Shown: positions 54,153-64,000 of the stretch, piece by piece | Layout of the letters: every line of letters begins with the position of its first letter | How positions within the stretch are numbered: the stretch's first letter is position 1 | NCBI GenBank assembly: GCA_014529385.2 | Contig: CM043955.1 | Coordinates: 141,826,640 to 141,890,639, forward strand | DNA length: 64,000 nt | Reading direction: 5' to 3' | Source: Adiantum capillus-veneris | Lineage: Eukaryota; Streptophyta; Polypodiopsida; Polypodiales; Pteridaceae | The notes under the pieces: generated by a model | Database searches by the model: none | What the model was told of the DNA's origin: nothing | The model's input: only the letters and a program-made list of their open reading frames with translations | Position numbers and translations under genes: made by a program

Positions 54153-55490
54153 CACTAGAATGGTAACCTAACAGGACATAAAAGTGTCCTTTCAGGGTTT
54201 TGGGAAAAAATTCCAAAACCATAGTAGATCCACTCATTTTGAAAAATCCTTTCATGAGCTTATAGTTCAATAACTACTTCATATGGAAAAAATGAGAAAC
54301 TTGTAATTTTTCTCATCCCTTGGTCACTACAAGCCTCCAAAGTTGATGGACCAGTGCATTTTGCCCAAAACAGCAATTTCTTACGGTTGATTGCATATAA
54401 ATAAGAGTGGGGATTTTTGTAGGACATGAGATAAAATGCCCTGTTAACTTCAATGGGTTGGTGACCAAAACATATGGTTGCTTTTACCTCACTAATTTTT
54501 TTTTGGCCAAAAAAAATAGGTACAAAAAAGTTGCATTTTAGCCATTCTGTGGACCTATCATCAAAGTTTGTATAGTCACGCTCAATACAGATACTATATA
54601 CATGTTTTCTTAGTTCCCTCTGGGCCTTTGGATTCAAAAGGAGCCATGGAGGATGTCAAAAGGATAATGGATCTCTTACAATTGGAACCTTGGGGGCAAT
54701 GATAAAGTGCTAAATACAGCAAACATGAAAAAACTGGGTTTAGCATTATGACCTCTAGAAACCCATAGAAACAACTCAATATCTAGCCAAGTTTGTAGTC
54801 TATGATTAGATATAGTTACTACCTACAAAATACACACAATTGGCCTAAGAAACTAGCAATATTGAGAAAGTTTTACTTGCTACTCTAAAATGTATCGTAT
54901 TCTTCAGCAATCAAAAAACTCAACCATCATCATATACTATGCTATATAGCATATTAGGTCCCCCAAAACTCAAGGAAGATTAGCTTTATGTTATACATTA
55001 CACTTACACAATGAAAATTGAATTTGGATATCAAGAAAGCCAACAAAAAAATAATAAAAGTGCTAATTTTGGCCCAAAAACAGGATTATGCAATTCTTGT
55101 AAATTGGTCATAACTTTCAATTTTAACACTTAGCTCTCCCTACAAGCATCAAAACATGTTGAGAACTATGAAGGCTTAACCTCTAGCCATCTAAACCTCA
55201 CAAACATGAAGTTTAGAGTGGTATAGGTGCCAAAAATTGAAAAAAAGCCAAAAATAGGACCCGTTTTTTCACACAGTTTAGGTTCAAAAATGTTGTGCAA
55301 GAGTAAGGTTAATGGTGAGATCGATACTCCAAAAAAAATGCCAAGTTTTTTTAGCTCATAAGGCAACTTTGTGGATATATAGCACCTAGAAATTCATTTT
55401 CATACTCTTCAAATAATTTAAGCAAAATGGTCACTTAACAGGACACAAAAGTATCCAAGGACATAAAAGTCTCCTGTTACCATTCTAGTG
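54153..55490. mobile_element. TTAA-flanked element with piggyBac-like termini
   Basis: The 1338-bp insert has a perfect 15-bp terminal inverted repeat, CACTAGAATGGTAAC, and subterminal ACAGGACA(T/C)AAAAGT motifs at both ends. TTAA flanks it on each side (54149-54152, 55491-55494). The homologous LTR at 58313-58322 has a single TTAA at the same place, so it is the empty site. TTAA specificity and a C(A/C)CTAGAA start are known for the piggyBac superfamily. Internally there is no recognisable transposase; the longest frame (54260-54637, minus, 125 codons) matches nothing I know. It is probably non-autonomous. Confidence 0.8.
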
Positions 55491-55561
55491 TTAAGGCTGA
55501 AAACGCTGCTGCATTTGCTGTACTTAAGGTTGGAAATGAAAACGCTGGCAGATTGGGGTAG

Positions 55562-57397
55562 ACTGAGCGAGTCTCCTTCTCATGAATCCTTTCAATCTTG
55601 TTCTGCATATTAGCAATGAGAGATGGAGAATGAACAATGTCCTCTCCATGAATGACAATGGGAGAATCACTTTTGGCATTGAGAGTGAAAGTGTTAGCCT
55701 CAAAATCAATGAGAGGGTTATTATCACGAAACCATCGAGTGCCAAAATCATATCACATCCTGAGAGAGGAGAAACAACAAATCTTCTAGTGAAGGCAGCT
55801 TGTTGAATTCCAAACAACACATCAAGGCACTCTTCCGTGATGAGAGCGTCCATACCAAGAAGAAAGCCGGAGACCTCCATAGGAGATCTCGGACTAACTT
55901 CGAGGCGGGCTCTCTCAACAAGAGAGGGACTGATCACATCATGCATACTACCTGGGTCAAACAATATGACAAAATGCTGCCGCGACGTACGACCATAACA
56001 TTTAATGAGAGAATCATCAATGGGAGGGTCATGAGAAACTTGGGGTACACTCGTGTTATCATTAATTGCATTGACAGAGGAAGTGGGTTTTGTGGATTCT
56101 TTAGATTCATTCAATTCAAATTTAGGACATGTTCTTATTATGTGACCCTTAATGTGACAATGAAAACAACGACCCTCCTTAGAATAAGTGCTTTGCTCTT
56201 CCGACGTGATGTATCCTCCTACAATTCCTTGTGCTACCTTTTCATCTGGAGTAAGCTTAGGTTTAGCAATCGTGTTAGCCTTACCCTTAGATTCATTGGA
56301 AGAATTCTTTTCTGAGAGACTGTTGGAAGATTGGTTAGAAGAGTTACCATGCTTACCATTCTTACCGTTCTGAGGGTTCTGAGAAGTCTGCGAGGTACTT
56401 GTGGAAGTCTTGTTCTCCTTAGGCTTTCCCTTGTTGTGCTTCATCTCCTGTGCGAGAGCGATCGCTACCGCCTTGTTAAGATCGATTGGATCGAGCACCT
56501 CGACATCGTACTTGATATACTCGTCCAATCCAAAGAGAAAAGCCTCTTTGCGCTCATCATCTGACCTGCGTAATTGAGTGCCTAGCTGCAAAACACGATT
56601 AGAAAAAGACATGACTAGTACACCATTTTGCTTGAGAGCGTGCCAATCGTCCTTCAATCGTGCAAGGTACTGAGGTGGCATAAACCGCGCCTTGAGCTTG
56701 TCTTGGAAATCAGCCCAATTGAAGGAAAGGGGCGTGAATTCGTTGGCTTCCTCTAGGTGCGCGACTAATTGTGCTTCTTGCCATGCGTGGTACCAATTAA
56801 TGGCATCACCGGCAAGGTACATAGCTGCCGTCAAAACTTTGCTATTTCCTTTCTTCTTAGTTGTCGCAAAATAAGCATTAAATTGATGCAACCAAGAATG
56901 AATAACCGTAGCATCCATCTTATCGTCATACTTACTGAAAGTCAACTTCTCTGTGACTGGATGGTTGGAATCCACATCGTGGCTTGAACCACTTGAGGAA
57001 CTCCCACGATCTTTGGGTGGTTCGGTCTTCGAGGCTAGCACTTGTCGAAGCAATTCTTGAGTGCGTAGCGCTCTTTGAGCTGCACGCTCGGCCTCCCTTT
57101 CTGCTTTTCGTTCATTTCGTTCATCGCGCTCGCGTTCGAATGATTGGTTCCTTGTTGTGCGAACGCAACTCGATTTTCTTCTTGTTGTATTGCATTTCTT
57201 TCATTTCGTTCTTGTTGTGCCAGCATCATGTCCATCATTGACTTGACCATCATCTCCATAGGAGTTAGTACAACTCGTGGCGTAGATGGCGAAGGGGGAG
57301 GGTCGAAAAAATCTCCTGGTGGGGAAAAATCTTCGTCGCCTCTCTCATGCTCATCACCTGTATGCGAAGTATCCATTCCGCTTTGGGTGACGACCAT
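55562..57397 (-). pseudogene. gag-pro: Element F gag and protease
   Basis: Gag starts at 57397 (MVVTQSGMDTSHTGDEHERG), with a helical Gln/Glu/Arg-rich stretch (MDMMLAQQERNERNA). A frame change near 57050-57120 leads to the gag core, with WLHQFNAYFATT, LAGDAINWYHAWQ and FSNRVLQLGTQL. An intact zinc knuckle CFHCHIKGHIIRTC lies near 56165. The protease active site is FDPGSMHDVIS, with Pro after the catalytic Asp as in Chr-1. The frame runs to KGFMRRRLAQS at 55562, then into LTR sequence, ending at 55524. RT is absent. Confidence 0.85.
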
Positions 57398-57825
57398 GCA
57401 CTATGATCTTTGGTTCTTAAGTTCACGAGGAACTTGGGTTCTTGAGGGTCTTGGGATCTTGAGGTTTTCTTTTGCTTGCAAATCGCGTTTGAGAAGGATC
57501 TTCTCTTCACCCGAGTTCCACTCCTTTCTGCGGGCGCACCCCTTGGCGGCCTTGCGCTCACACCAAGGTTGCTTTTCCCCACCTCACGTCGATTGGCCGG
57601 CCGCTAAGTGCATGGTCCGCTCTCAATGAGTGAAGAGAGACACAAGGGGAGGCTGGACAAGCCCTTCTTTCTTGGAATTCCTGTCACTCTTCAAAAAACA
57701 CGATTAGGAATCGACACGCCCAAGCGAACTTGGGTTCGTGCGATCACAAGAAGCAAAAAAATTCTTGTGATTCTTGTGGTTCTTTCCTTGAGTGATACAG
57801 AATACTGCCAAAGCTCTGATACCAA
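57398..57825 (-). promoter_or_regulatory. Element F leader and primer-binding site
   Basis: AGCTCTGATACCAA at 57812-57825 is TTGGTATCAGAGCT in sense, directly next to the LTR start TGTTAGGTGC. The leader is related to that of element J in the opposite orientation. Confidence 0.85.
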
Positions 57826-58946
57826 TGTTAGGTGCAGCGGAATGATTGTTTGCGCTTTGCTAAAGATGAGTGCTCCGAATTGTGCTCAAGGTTCCTTTTG
57901 TTCTTATGGAAGGTAGAGCCTTTCGTTCTTAATGAGAGAATGCTATGATCATAAACAAAGTGAATGGACACTGTGCGTGCAAGTATATGAGACTGAGAGA
58001 TAGAGAGAGAAGAGAGATACGACACCAGAGACGTTTTGAAACCCTCCTCCGAAGGCTCAACTCTTGTCGGCGAGAGTGGTCTACTATTGATTGCACAAAG
58101 TGGTACAATGACGATGCAATGGACTGATGCAACCTGGGACTATGTCGGTGACGACGACGTGACGATGACTTAAGGGCTGAAAACTGCGTTCTTCTAACTG
58201 CTGAATTTCGGGGCTGATTCGGACTGCTAAAAAACGCTGGTTTGCTGCGTTTTTGGGAGGCTGAAAATGGGGGTATCTGCAAGTGCTTAGGGCTGAATTT
58301 GCTGCTGTTCTTAAGGCTGAAAACGCTGCTGCATTTGCTGCACTTAAGGCTGGAAATGAAAACGCTGGCAGATTGGGGTAGCGCTAGCAAAAACGCTAGG
58401 CAATCTGGGAAGTTTGGCGATGATGCAAACCTGAAAAACGCCAGGGGTTTGGGGAGGTGCTAGAGATAGCCAAAAACGCTAGGGCTGAGTGTGGGCGATG
58501 AGGTAGGACCAAAAACGCCAAGGGGTGCTGAGGGTACTGCGGGGTTCTTGTTGAGAAGATGCCTGTTGAGCGGGGAGCTCCTGCTGCCTCTTCTGCCATT
58601 TAGTGCTAACTTGGGTTTGCTTATATATTAACTTAGCAAAATTGCCCTACCTACTTTTGTTGGAAAGTCACTTAAATTAATAAGTGAAATTTCAAAAATA
58701 GGGAAAATAGGCTAAATGCACTGGAAAATTCCCCTCACTGATTCTGATGGGAATGCTTATGATCATGCTGTGTGTAACCAGAGGATATGCATGATGCATC
58801 TACACCAAGTGACTGGGCATGCACGGTCTACGAATAGACTCACAAAAGTGCCAGATCAATTCTAGTCTAGACTGACAGGACTGACTGAACCCTGATCATG
58901 CTGTAGCTTGTCCACGGACACATAGGGTTGGATGTGTCACGTGACA
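57826..58946 (-). repeat. Element F 5' LTR
   Basis: This 1121-bp LTR starts TGTTAGGTGCAGCGG and ends GTGTCACGTGACA on the plus strand. It is related to solo LTR H (59287-60915). On the minus strand a TATA-like TTAATATATAAGC lies near 58620-58635. Repeated AAAACGCTAGG/CTGAAAACGCTGCTG phrases make the region 58190-58530 internally repetitive. Confidence 0.85.
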
Positions 58947-59045
58947 CAGGGCAATCTGTTGACAAAGGAGCGGAGTGACTCCCCTCTTGTGCTAACCCGT
59001 TGCACTAGATTCGCCCATGCTGAAATCGGGTTCTATTGGAGTACA

Positions 59046-59286
59046 CTATGCTGAACCGAATGCTTCAAGGTAAAGGTTCACAATCTGAGGAGTATCTGCT
59101 AGGTCCTCCTCCTCCATCCACTTCGCATCCAATGCGGAATAGTTCTTGAATTTAACCAAGAACCGCCTCATCACTTTATCTTTAATCTTTCTATCTTTAT
59201 GTGCCAGTATCTGTCGTGGAACGAGTATCTCCTCGCTTTCCTCCACTTCGGGTTGCTCACCTGGCTCCCCATCATTGGGCACATCG
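59046..59286 (-). pseudogene. pol: Element I chromodomain (C-terminus of pol)
   Basis: The frame reads ILVPRQILAHKDRKIKDKV and then FLVKFKNYSALDAKWMEEED, a clear chromodomain of a Ty3 chromovirus, ending at a stop at 59046-59048. It is the last part of the pol frame whose upstream part resumes at 60921, on the other side of solo LTR H. Confidence 0.85.
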
Positions 59287-60915
59287 TGTTAGGTGCAGCG
59301 GAATGAATGTTGTATTTTCTCAAGATTAGTGATCTTTATTGCTCAAGGTTCCTTTTAATTCTTAGGGAAAGAGAGAGCTTTCCGTCTTATGGAGAGTGCT
59401 ATGATCACGAACAAAGTGAGTGGATATTGTGCGTGCAAGTGAATGAGACTGAGAGAAGGAGAGAGAAGAGATACGACACCCGAGAGGTTGTAAAACCCTC
59501 CTCCGAAGGCCCCACTCTCGTCGGCGAGAGTGGTCTATTCTTTCATTGCACAAAGGTGTACAATGCGTATGCAATGGACTATGCAACTTGGTCTATGCCG
59601 TTGACGACGACGGTGACGACGACGACGACGGCTGAAATCTGAGATCTTCTAATCGCTGAATTTCGGGACTGTTTCGGTGGCTGAAAATGACTGTTTTGGC
59701 TGCGTTTTCTTGGCTGAAAAATGAGGTTTCTTAGGGCTGAAAACTGATGGTCTTTACGGGCTGAATCAGAAGCAGTGCCATGCAGATGTTGATGTCTACA
59801 GCTACCAAGTAGCATACTCCAAGTACCTGGCAAGCTTTCAAGAATTTTTTTGCCCGAAGTTATATGGTTTTTGACATCTTCCTTCGGAGTGCAACTTCTG
59901 GCAGAGTGGGGTATCCTGAAATGCTTGCCATGGAAACCCTAGCAGATTATATCTTGAAATTCCTCGACATCCCTCAGTAGATGTCTCTTCACGATCAGAT
60001 AACCTTGGAGATTCAGTGCGGTTGCTATCTTGGGACTACCATCGCCGCCAAAGCAACACTGTTTGTCCAAGAGATGACGGACCATGCTGTGCTCGGCTAC
60101 GACCTCATGGAAGGAACCTAACCCTAATTTTTTGTGCGGGTTCCAAGATGGAAAGTCGATCGACTTTTCGAGCTCGACTGATGTCGAGATTGCTTTTTTA
60201 AGTTTCAAATCTGTTTGAGAACTTGTTTGGTGATCTTGTTTGAAATTTGTTTGAAATGGATGCTATCTGAATCTGCTACACTTTAGGTGAATAATGCCGG
60301 TCTTAATTTGCTGCTGAAATCCAAAAACGCCAGGGGCTGAAATTGGTCCTTCTGTCGCCGGGGTTCTGCAAATGCAAAAACGCTAGGCTGATCTGCTGTG
60401 TCGTGATGACGTCGGGGCTGATTTGCTGTGCACAAATTGCCAAGGCTGATCTGATGCAAAAACGCTAGGTCTTCTGTGGAGAAAACACCAGAGTAGTCGC
60501 GGGGGTTGGTCTTGCTGAGAAGTTGCCTGTTGAGCAAGGTGCTCCTGTTGCCTCTTCTGCCAGAAAGTGCTAACTTGGGTTTGCTTATATATTAACTTAG
60601 CAAAATTGCCCTACCTACTTTTGTAGGAAAGTCACTTAAAAATAATAAGTGAAAATCCCAATAAATAGGAAAATAGGCTAAATGCATTGGAAATTCCCCT
60701 AACTGATGCTAATGGATTCTGATGGGAATTCCGACGATCATGCTGTGTGCAACAGGAGGATATGCATCTATGCTAAGTGACTGGGCATGCACGGTCTACG
60801 AATAGACTCACAAAAGTGCCAGATCACTGCTAATCTAGACTTGATTGAACTGACTGAACCCTGCTGTGGTGTAGCTTGTCCACGGACACATAGGGTTGGG
60901 ATGTGTCACGTGACA
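59287..60915 (-). mobile_element. Solo LTR H (element F family) with TSD CATCG
   Basis: The 1629-bp LTR runs from TGTTAGGTGCAGCGG to GTGTCACGTGACA and is flanked by CATCG on both sides (59282-59286 and 60916-60920). It separates the integrase C-terminus from the chromodomain of element I. A minus-strand TATA-like TTAATATATAAGC occurs near 60583-60597. A solo LTR results from LTR-LTR recombination after insertion of a full element. Confidence 0.92.
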
Positions 60916-60920
60916 CATCG

Positions 60921-61419
60921 CCTTTAAAAGGCTTTAGGAGACTCACATGAAAAGCATCGTGAATTCTCCAAGTATTGGGCAGCTTCATTCTAAAGGAGAC
61001 ATCATGTATCGGTTCTTTTATCTAGAAAGGTCCATAGTATCCCATGTTTTCTTCACTAGAATGAAATGAGCTTGCTTGCTAAATCTGTCAATAATAGTCC
61101 AGATACCATCGTGCCCACTCTGTGTCTTCGGGAGATCAAAAATGAAATCCATCGCAATACTTTCCCAGGGGCGGGTGGGAATGGGTAAAGGCTGTAACAA
61201 TCCTTGTGCTTTATGCCTGTCAAACTTGACCTTCTGGCATACTAAGCAACTGCGTACAAAATCGTCCACGTCCTTCTTGAGTCTCGGCCAAAAGAAGTAT
61301 CGCTCCACACCTTTCAAGGTGGTATCAATGCTGCGGTGACCTGTAAATGGTCGACAGTGGCATTTGGCTAGGACCTTTTCCCTCAATGGCTGTGTAACAC
61401 ACAACATCGTTTTCTTCAT
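60921..61419 (-). pseudogene. pol: Element I integrase with deleted catalytic core
   Basis: The HHCC finger reads HCRPFTGHRS ... CLVCQKVKFD, followed by WESIAMDFIFDLP with the first catalytic Asp and GIWTIIDRFSKQAHFILVKK. Immediately after KKT the sequence switches to GYYGPF and then, in another frame, MKLPNTWRIHDAFHVSLLKP, the C-terminal part. Compared with Chr-1 (10390-12597), about 230-250 residues holding the second Asp and the Glu are missing. This copy cannot encode an active integrase. Confidence 0.87.
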
Positions 61420-62464
61420 CAGGTAGCCGTCCCGAATGGAATATCCCGCTACTACCTCCCTATTCTATATTCGACTGAATACACCTGCAAAATCTGGATC
61501 TGTGGCGTACTGATCGACCATGTCCTCGAAGCTTCTATGATGTATTGCGGAAATAGCCAAGACCAACGGTTTACGGGATCAAAGCCTCTGCCACCAAGTT
61601 CTTCTGTCCCTGCACAGGGACAATCTGGAAGTGAAACTGTGACAAGATGTTAGCCCACCGCATCTGCTTCTGTGACAAGAAGTAGGGTAAACTCTGATGA
61701 TCTTCGAAGACCGTAAAATTGGCTCAGAGTATGTAACGTCGCCACTGAGTAAGAGCACGAATAACCGCCAAAAGCTCTTTCTCATATATCTGTGCTGTCA
61801 ATTCCACCCTTGAAAACAATCGGCTCTGATAGGCAATGACATGGCCTTCTTGCATTAAGACCGCACCCAAACTACGATCACAAGCATCACAATATACTTC
61901 GAATGACTTCTGCAAATCTGGCAAAGTCAAAATTGGTCCTGTAGTCAATTTCTCTTTCAATGTCTGAAAGGCAGTCACCTCTGTGGGTCCCCACAAGCAA
62001 GGGACTCCTTTCTGTGTCAAGATATGCAAAGGGGAAGCAACCTCTGTAAACTTTCTAATGAACCGCCGGTAGTAAGAACATAAGCCCAAGAAGCTTCTAA
62101 CTTCATGGACATTCTTCAAATCGGGCCAATCACGTATGGTCTCAATCTTGGCCGGGTCCATCTGCACTCCTGCTGCTGAGATGATGTGTCCCAAAAAATG
62201 TATCTCTGATAAGAAAAATTCACTTTTCTTTCCATTGATCACCAATCTGTCATCTCTCAACGCCTGAAAGACCTGTAGCAGATGTTCTCTATGTTCTGCC
62301 TCATCCTTTGAGAAGACAATAATGTCATCAAAGAAAGTGCCAACAAAAGATTTGCACTCTCTGAAAATCCTGTCCATCATTCGGTTAAAGGTCATTGGAG
62401 CATTGGTAAGGCCAAAAGGCATCACCAAAAATTCAAATAAACCGAAGGTTGTCCGAAAAGATGT
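61420..62464 (-). pseudogene. pol: Element I reverse transcriptase palm, RNase H
   Basis: From 62428: [20 protein letters not shown], catalytic box GTFFDDIIVFS, then FLGHIISAAGVQMDPAKIET and the connection. RNase H is visible as YCDACDRSLGAVL and YEKELLAVIRAL. A frame change near 61724-61785 separates the rest (GQKNLVAEALI region), and stops occur near 61468. A stop codon at about 62465 separates it from the N-terminal RT part. Confidence 0.9.
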
Positions 62465-62764
62465 CTAGTAGACATCTCCCTGCGCGATTCGGATCTGATG
62501 ATATCCACTCTTCAAATCGATCCTGCTGAAACAAGAGGATCCCTGTAGTCGGTCAAGAATATCATCTATCCTCGGAATCGGGAATCTGTTCTTGATGGTG
62601 ATTTTATTGAGAGCTCTATAATCAATGCACATTCTCCAAGATTCGTCTTTCTTCAAAACCAACAACACCGGAGAGGAGTAAGGTGAAGTACTCGGCTGGA
62701 TAAGACCCTTTTCCAAGAGATCTTTCACTTGGTTCATAATCTCTTCATTCTGGGCTCGCCTCAC
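62465..62764 (-). pseudogene. pol: Element I reverse transcriptase, N-terminal part
   Basis: The frame contains [40 protein letters not shown] and [20 protein letters not shown], the standard Ty3 RT fingers region, and ends at a stop after GDVY (62465-62467). Confidence 0.92.
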
Positions 62765-62959
62765 ACGGTAAGGTGGCCGGTTCGGTGGTGTGCTTCCAGG
62801 TATCAGATCATAGTATGATCCTCAGGACGAGATGGTGGCAACTCACTTGGCATGCCCTCAGAAAAAACAGTTGGCATAAGTGTGGAGAAAATCTTGGCGT
62901 TCTTTTTCGAGGTCAAAACATATTTGACCTTCAATCATCATTCAGTTCTCTGAATTTCC

Positions 62960-63400
62960 TCAAGTACAATCTGTGTGCCCTTCATTTGTCAAAGTCGCTT
63001 TCTCAACCCAATAGTCAACCACGGTGTTGTTGTTGTGGTACCAAGGGATTTCGAGGAGGATGTCACAACCTCCTAAGGGCGTTGCGTAGAAGTCCTCGTG
63101 CCCTAAACACCCTTGACATTGCAAACGAAGTTTGCCAATGATCGGTATAATGGCAACATCTCGTCCTGGTGCTGCTAGAACTGCCTCCGCGTGTGGCCTT
63201 AGCCTGTCGGGCATAATTCCAAATCGAGCCACCAATTCAAAGAAGTTGGCGTTGGCTCCTCCATCAAAGAAAATGAGGGCTTCCTGATCTTTCACTTTGC
63301 CCCAAGTGCGGCAAAGGTTTGTACTTTCGTTCATCTGATTCGGTTCGGGCTCCACGCAATGTGGTACCAGTTCTATTTGCATCTGCCTTTTCTGCCACAT
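62960..63400 (-). pseudogene. Element I protease
   Basis: The region QEALIFFDGGANANFFE holds the protease active site, reading FDGGA where Chr-1 has FDPGS; the Ser/Thr expected after Asp is absent. GKLRLQCQGCLGHEDFY and GGCDILLEIPWY follow as in Chr-1 (KLRLHVQGYVDKEDLF, DVILGAPWF). The frame ends at a stop near 62960; the gap to RT (62765-62959) carries the connection in shifted frames. Confidence 0.8.
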
Positions 63401-64000
63401 TCCTTTGCTGCTCTAGAACTGTCTGGCCTGTCTTCAGTCTGTTCTTGCTGTGCCTTTTTGGGGCACTTAGCGGAGATGTGTCCAAATTCTCCGCAACCAA
63501 AACTTCCCCTCTTTGAGATAGATAGCCCTTTCGCTAAGAGTCTGTCGGGGATGTGTATCTTTCTTTTCTTTGTCCTGGGAACCCTTTCGCTTTCTACTTT
63601 CATGTTTAGAAGTCTGTTGGGTTCGCTGAGTCAAGATCTCATTTGTGGGGTACGAGACGTGCCTGAATGTATCGCAAAACCCCGTTTCGCATAACCCATC
63701 AATTCTTGAATAGAATTCGACTTTTGTTCCAAGCAGTAGTCTCGGATCTCCATAGGAAGTCCGCAGCAAAACCGCTCAATCTGTTCCTTAAACGAGACCT
63801 TCTTAAATGAAGAGCTCGGTAGAAAAGAGTCCCAAAATCTTTCGCAATAAGCGTCCAGAGAATCTCCCTTGGTCATGCGAAGATGATTCCAAGCTATTCG
63901 TATATCTCGTTCGTACTCCCGAGTCAGCCAAGAAGAAATAAAAAGCCTTTTGAATTTCAACCATTTAACCGGAGCTTCCTTGTTCAATAGAAGGGTGGAT
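63401..64000 (-). pseudogene. gag: Element I gag core and zinc knuckle (continues past the window)
   Basis: From the window edge the frame reads WLKFKRLFISSWLTREYERD and GDSLDAYCERFWDSFLPSSS with RFCCGLPMEIRDYCLE, a Ty3 gag core, to a stop at 63631. In other frames, a Lys/Arg-rich linker (HESRKRKGSQDKEKKDTHPR) precedes the zinc knuckle FGCGEFGHISAKCP near 63480-63510, where the first Cys is Phe in this frame. The 5' part of gag, the leader and the 5' LTR lie beyond 64000. Confidence 0.8.

Larger units (their letters stand above)
53669..58946 (-). mobile_element. Element F: RT-less Ty3 retrotransposon carrying a TTAA element
   Basis: In sense (minus): full 5' LTR (58946-57826), primer site and leader (57825-57398), gag and protease (57397-55562), then directly 556 bp of LTR (55561-53669, interrupted by the 1338-bp insertion 54153-55490). 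RT, RNase H, integrase, polypurine tract and half of the 3' LTR are missing. The flanking pentamers are CGGGG (53664-53668) and CAGGG (58947-58951), a target-site duplication with one change. It sits inside the 3' untranslated region of element I. Confidence 0.8.

Noticed and set aside
54260-54637. Possible transposase gene in the TTAA element
   Set aside because: The 125-codon frame has no DDE or DDD motif or recognisable domain, and part of it overlaps low-complexity sequence.
54153-55490. CACTA (En/Spm) superfamily assignment from the CACTA-like ends
   Set aside because: CACTA elements make 3-bp duplications; here the 4-bp TTAA is duplicated exactly and the empty site confirms it.

Overview
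The window looks like intergenic DNA from a land plant with a large, retrotransposon-rich nuclear genome. The evidence is plant-type Ty1/copia and Ty3 chromovirus retrotransposons primed by initiator-Met tRNA, plant L1-type LINEs with the zinc-binding C-terminal domain, and a fragment of a plant receptor-like kinase with plausible introns. I cannot name the species. No complete host gene, rRNA, tRNA or CRISPR array was found, and almost every coding stretch is a transposon remnant.

Left nest (about 1.9-34.1 kb): an old copia element, Copia-1, has its 5' LTR at 2125-2354 and its 3' LTR at 33858-34084. Its gag-to-integrase half (2.7-4.5 kb) and RT/RNase H half (32.6-33.8 kb) are separated by about 28 kb of later insertions. 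Copia-2 (4.59-20.7 kb) is itself split inside integrase at about 6.36/18.2 kb by an unidentified element K. K is split in turn by a young chromovirus, Chr-1 (7407-17185, minus strand, target-site duplication CCAAA). Chr-1 is the most intact element here: two in-frame stops and one frameshift, with LTRs about 99% identical. It is a tandem of LTR, internal region, LTR, deleted internal region and partial LTR. Farther right lie a deletion-derivative copia (Copia-3), a 400-bp foldback, a hairpin MITE, a TTA-flanked MITE and three fragments of one LINE family.

Middle (34-50 kb): this holds a 5'-truncated LINE with a perfect 32-bp target-site duplication, a second LINE 3' end and a minus-strand LINE ORF2 with a local tandem duplication. 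Next come an RT-less copia (Copia-D), a LARD-like element E with 1.8-kb direct repeats and no RT, a chromovirus LTR end abutting a LINE endonuclease fragment, and the two-exon kinase relic.

Right nest (50-64 kb): a plus-strand Ty3 element J (gag at 52.3 kb) is interrupted by minus-strand chromovirus I (3' LTR 52612-53182, running past the window end). I carries element F (53669-58946), an RT-less relative, and a solo LTR H (59287-60915, TSD CATCG). F in turn carries a 1338-bp TTAA-flanked element (54153-55490) whose ends resemble piggyBac; the homologous LTR nearby provides the empty site.

The most interesting unlisted signal is a short stem-loop next to the polypurine tract of three divergent minus-strand chromovirus 3' ends (10071-10090, 53204-53221, 50415-50432). 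Its stem is kept by compensatory and G-U changes around an AGGA/AGGG loop, which suggests a conserved RNA or DNA structure at the start of 3' LTR plus-strand priming.
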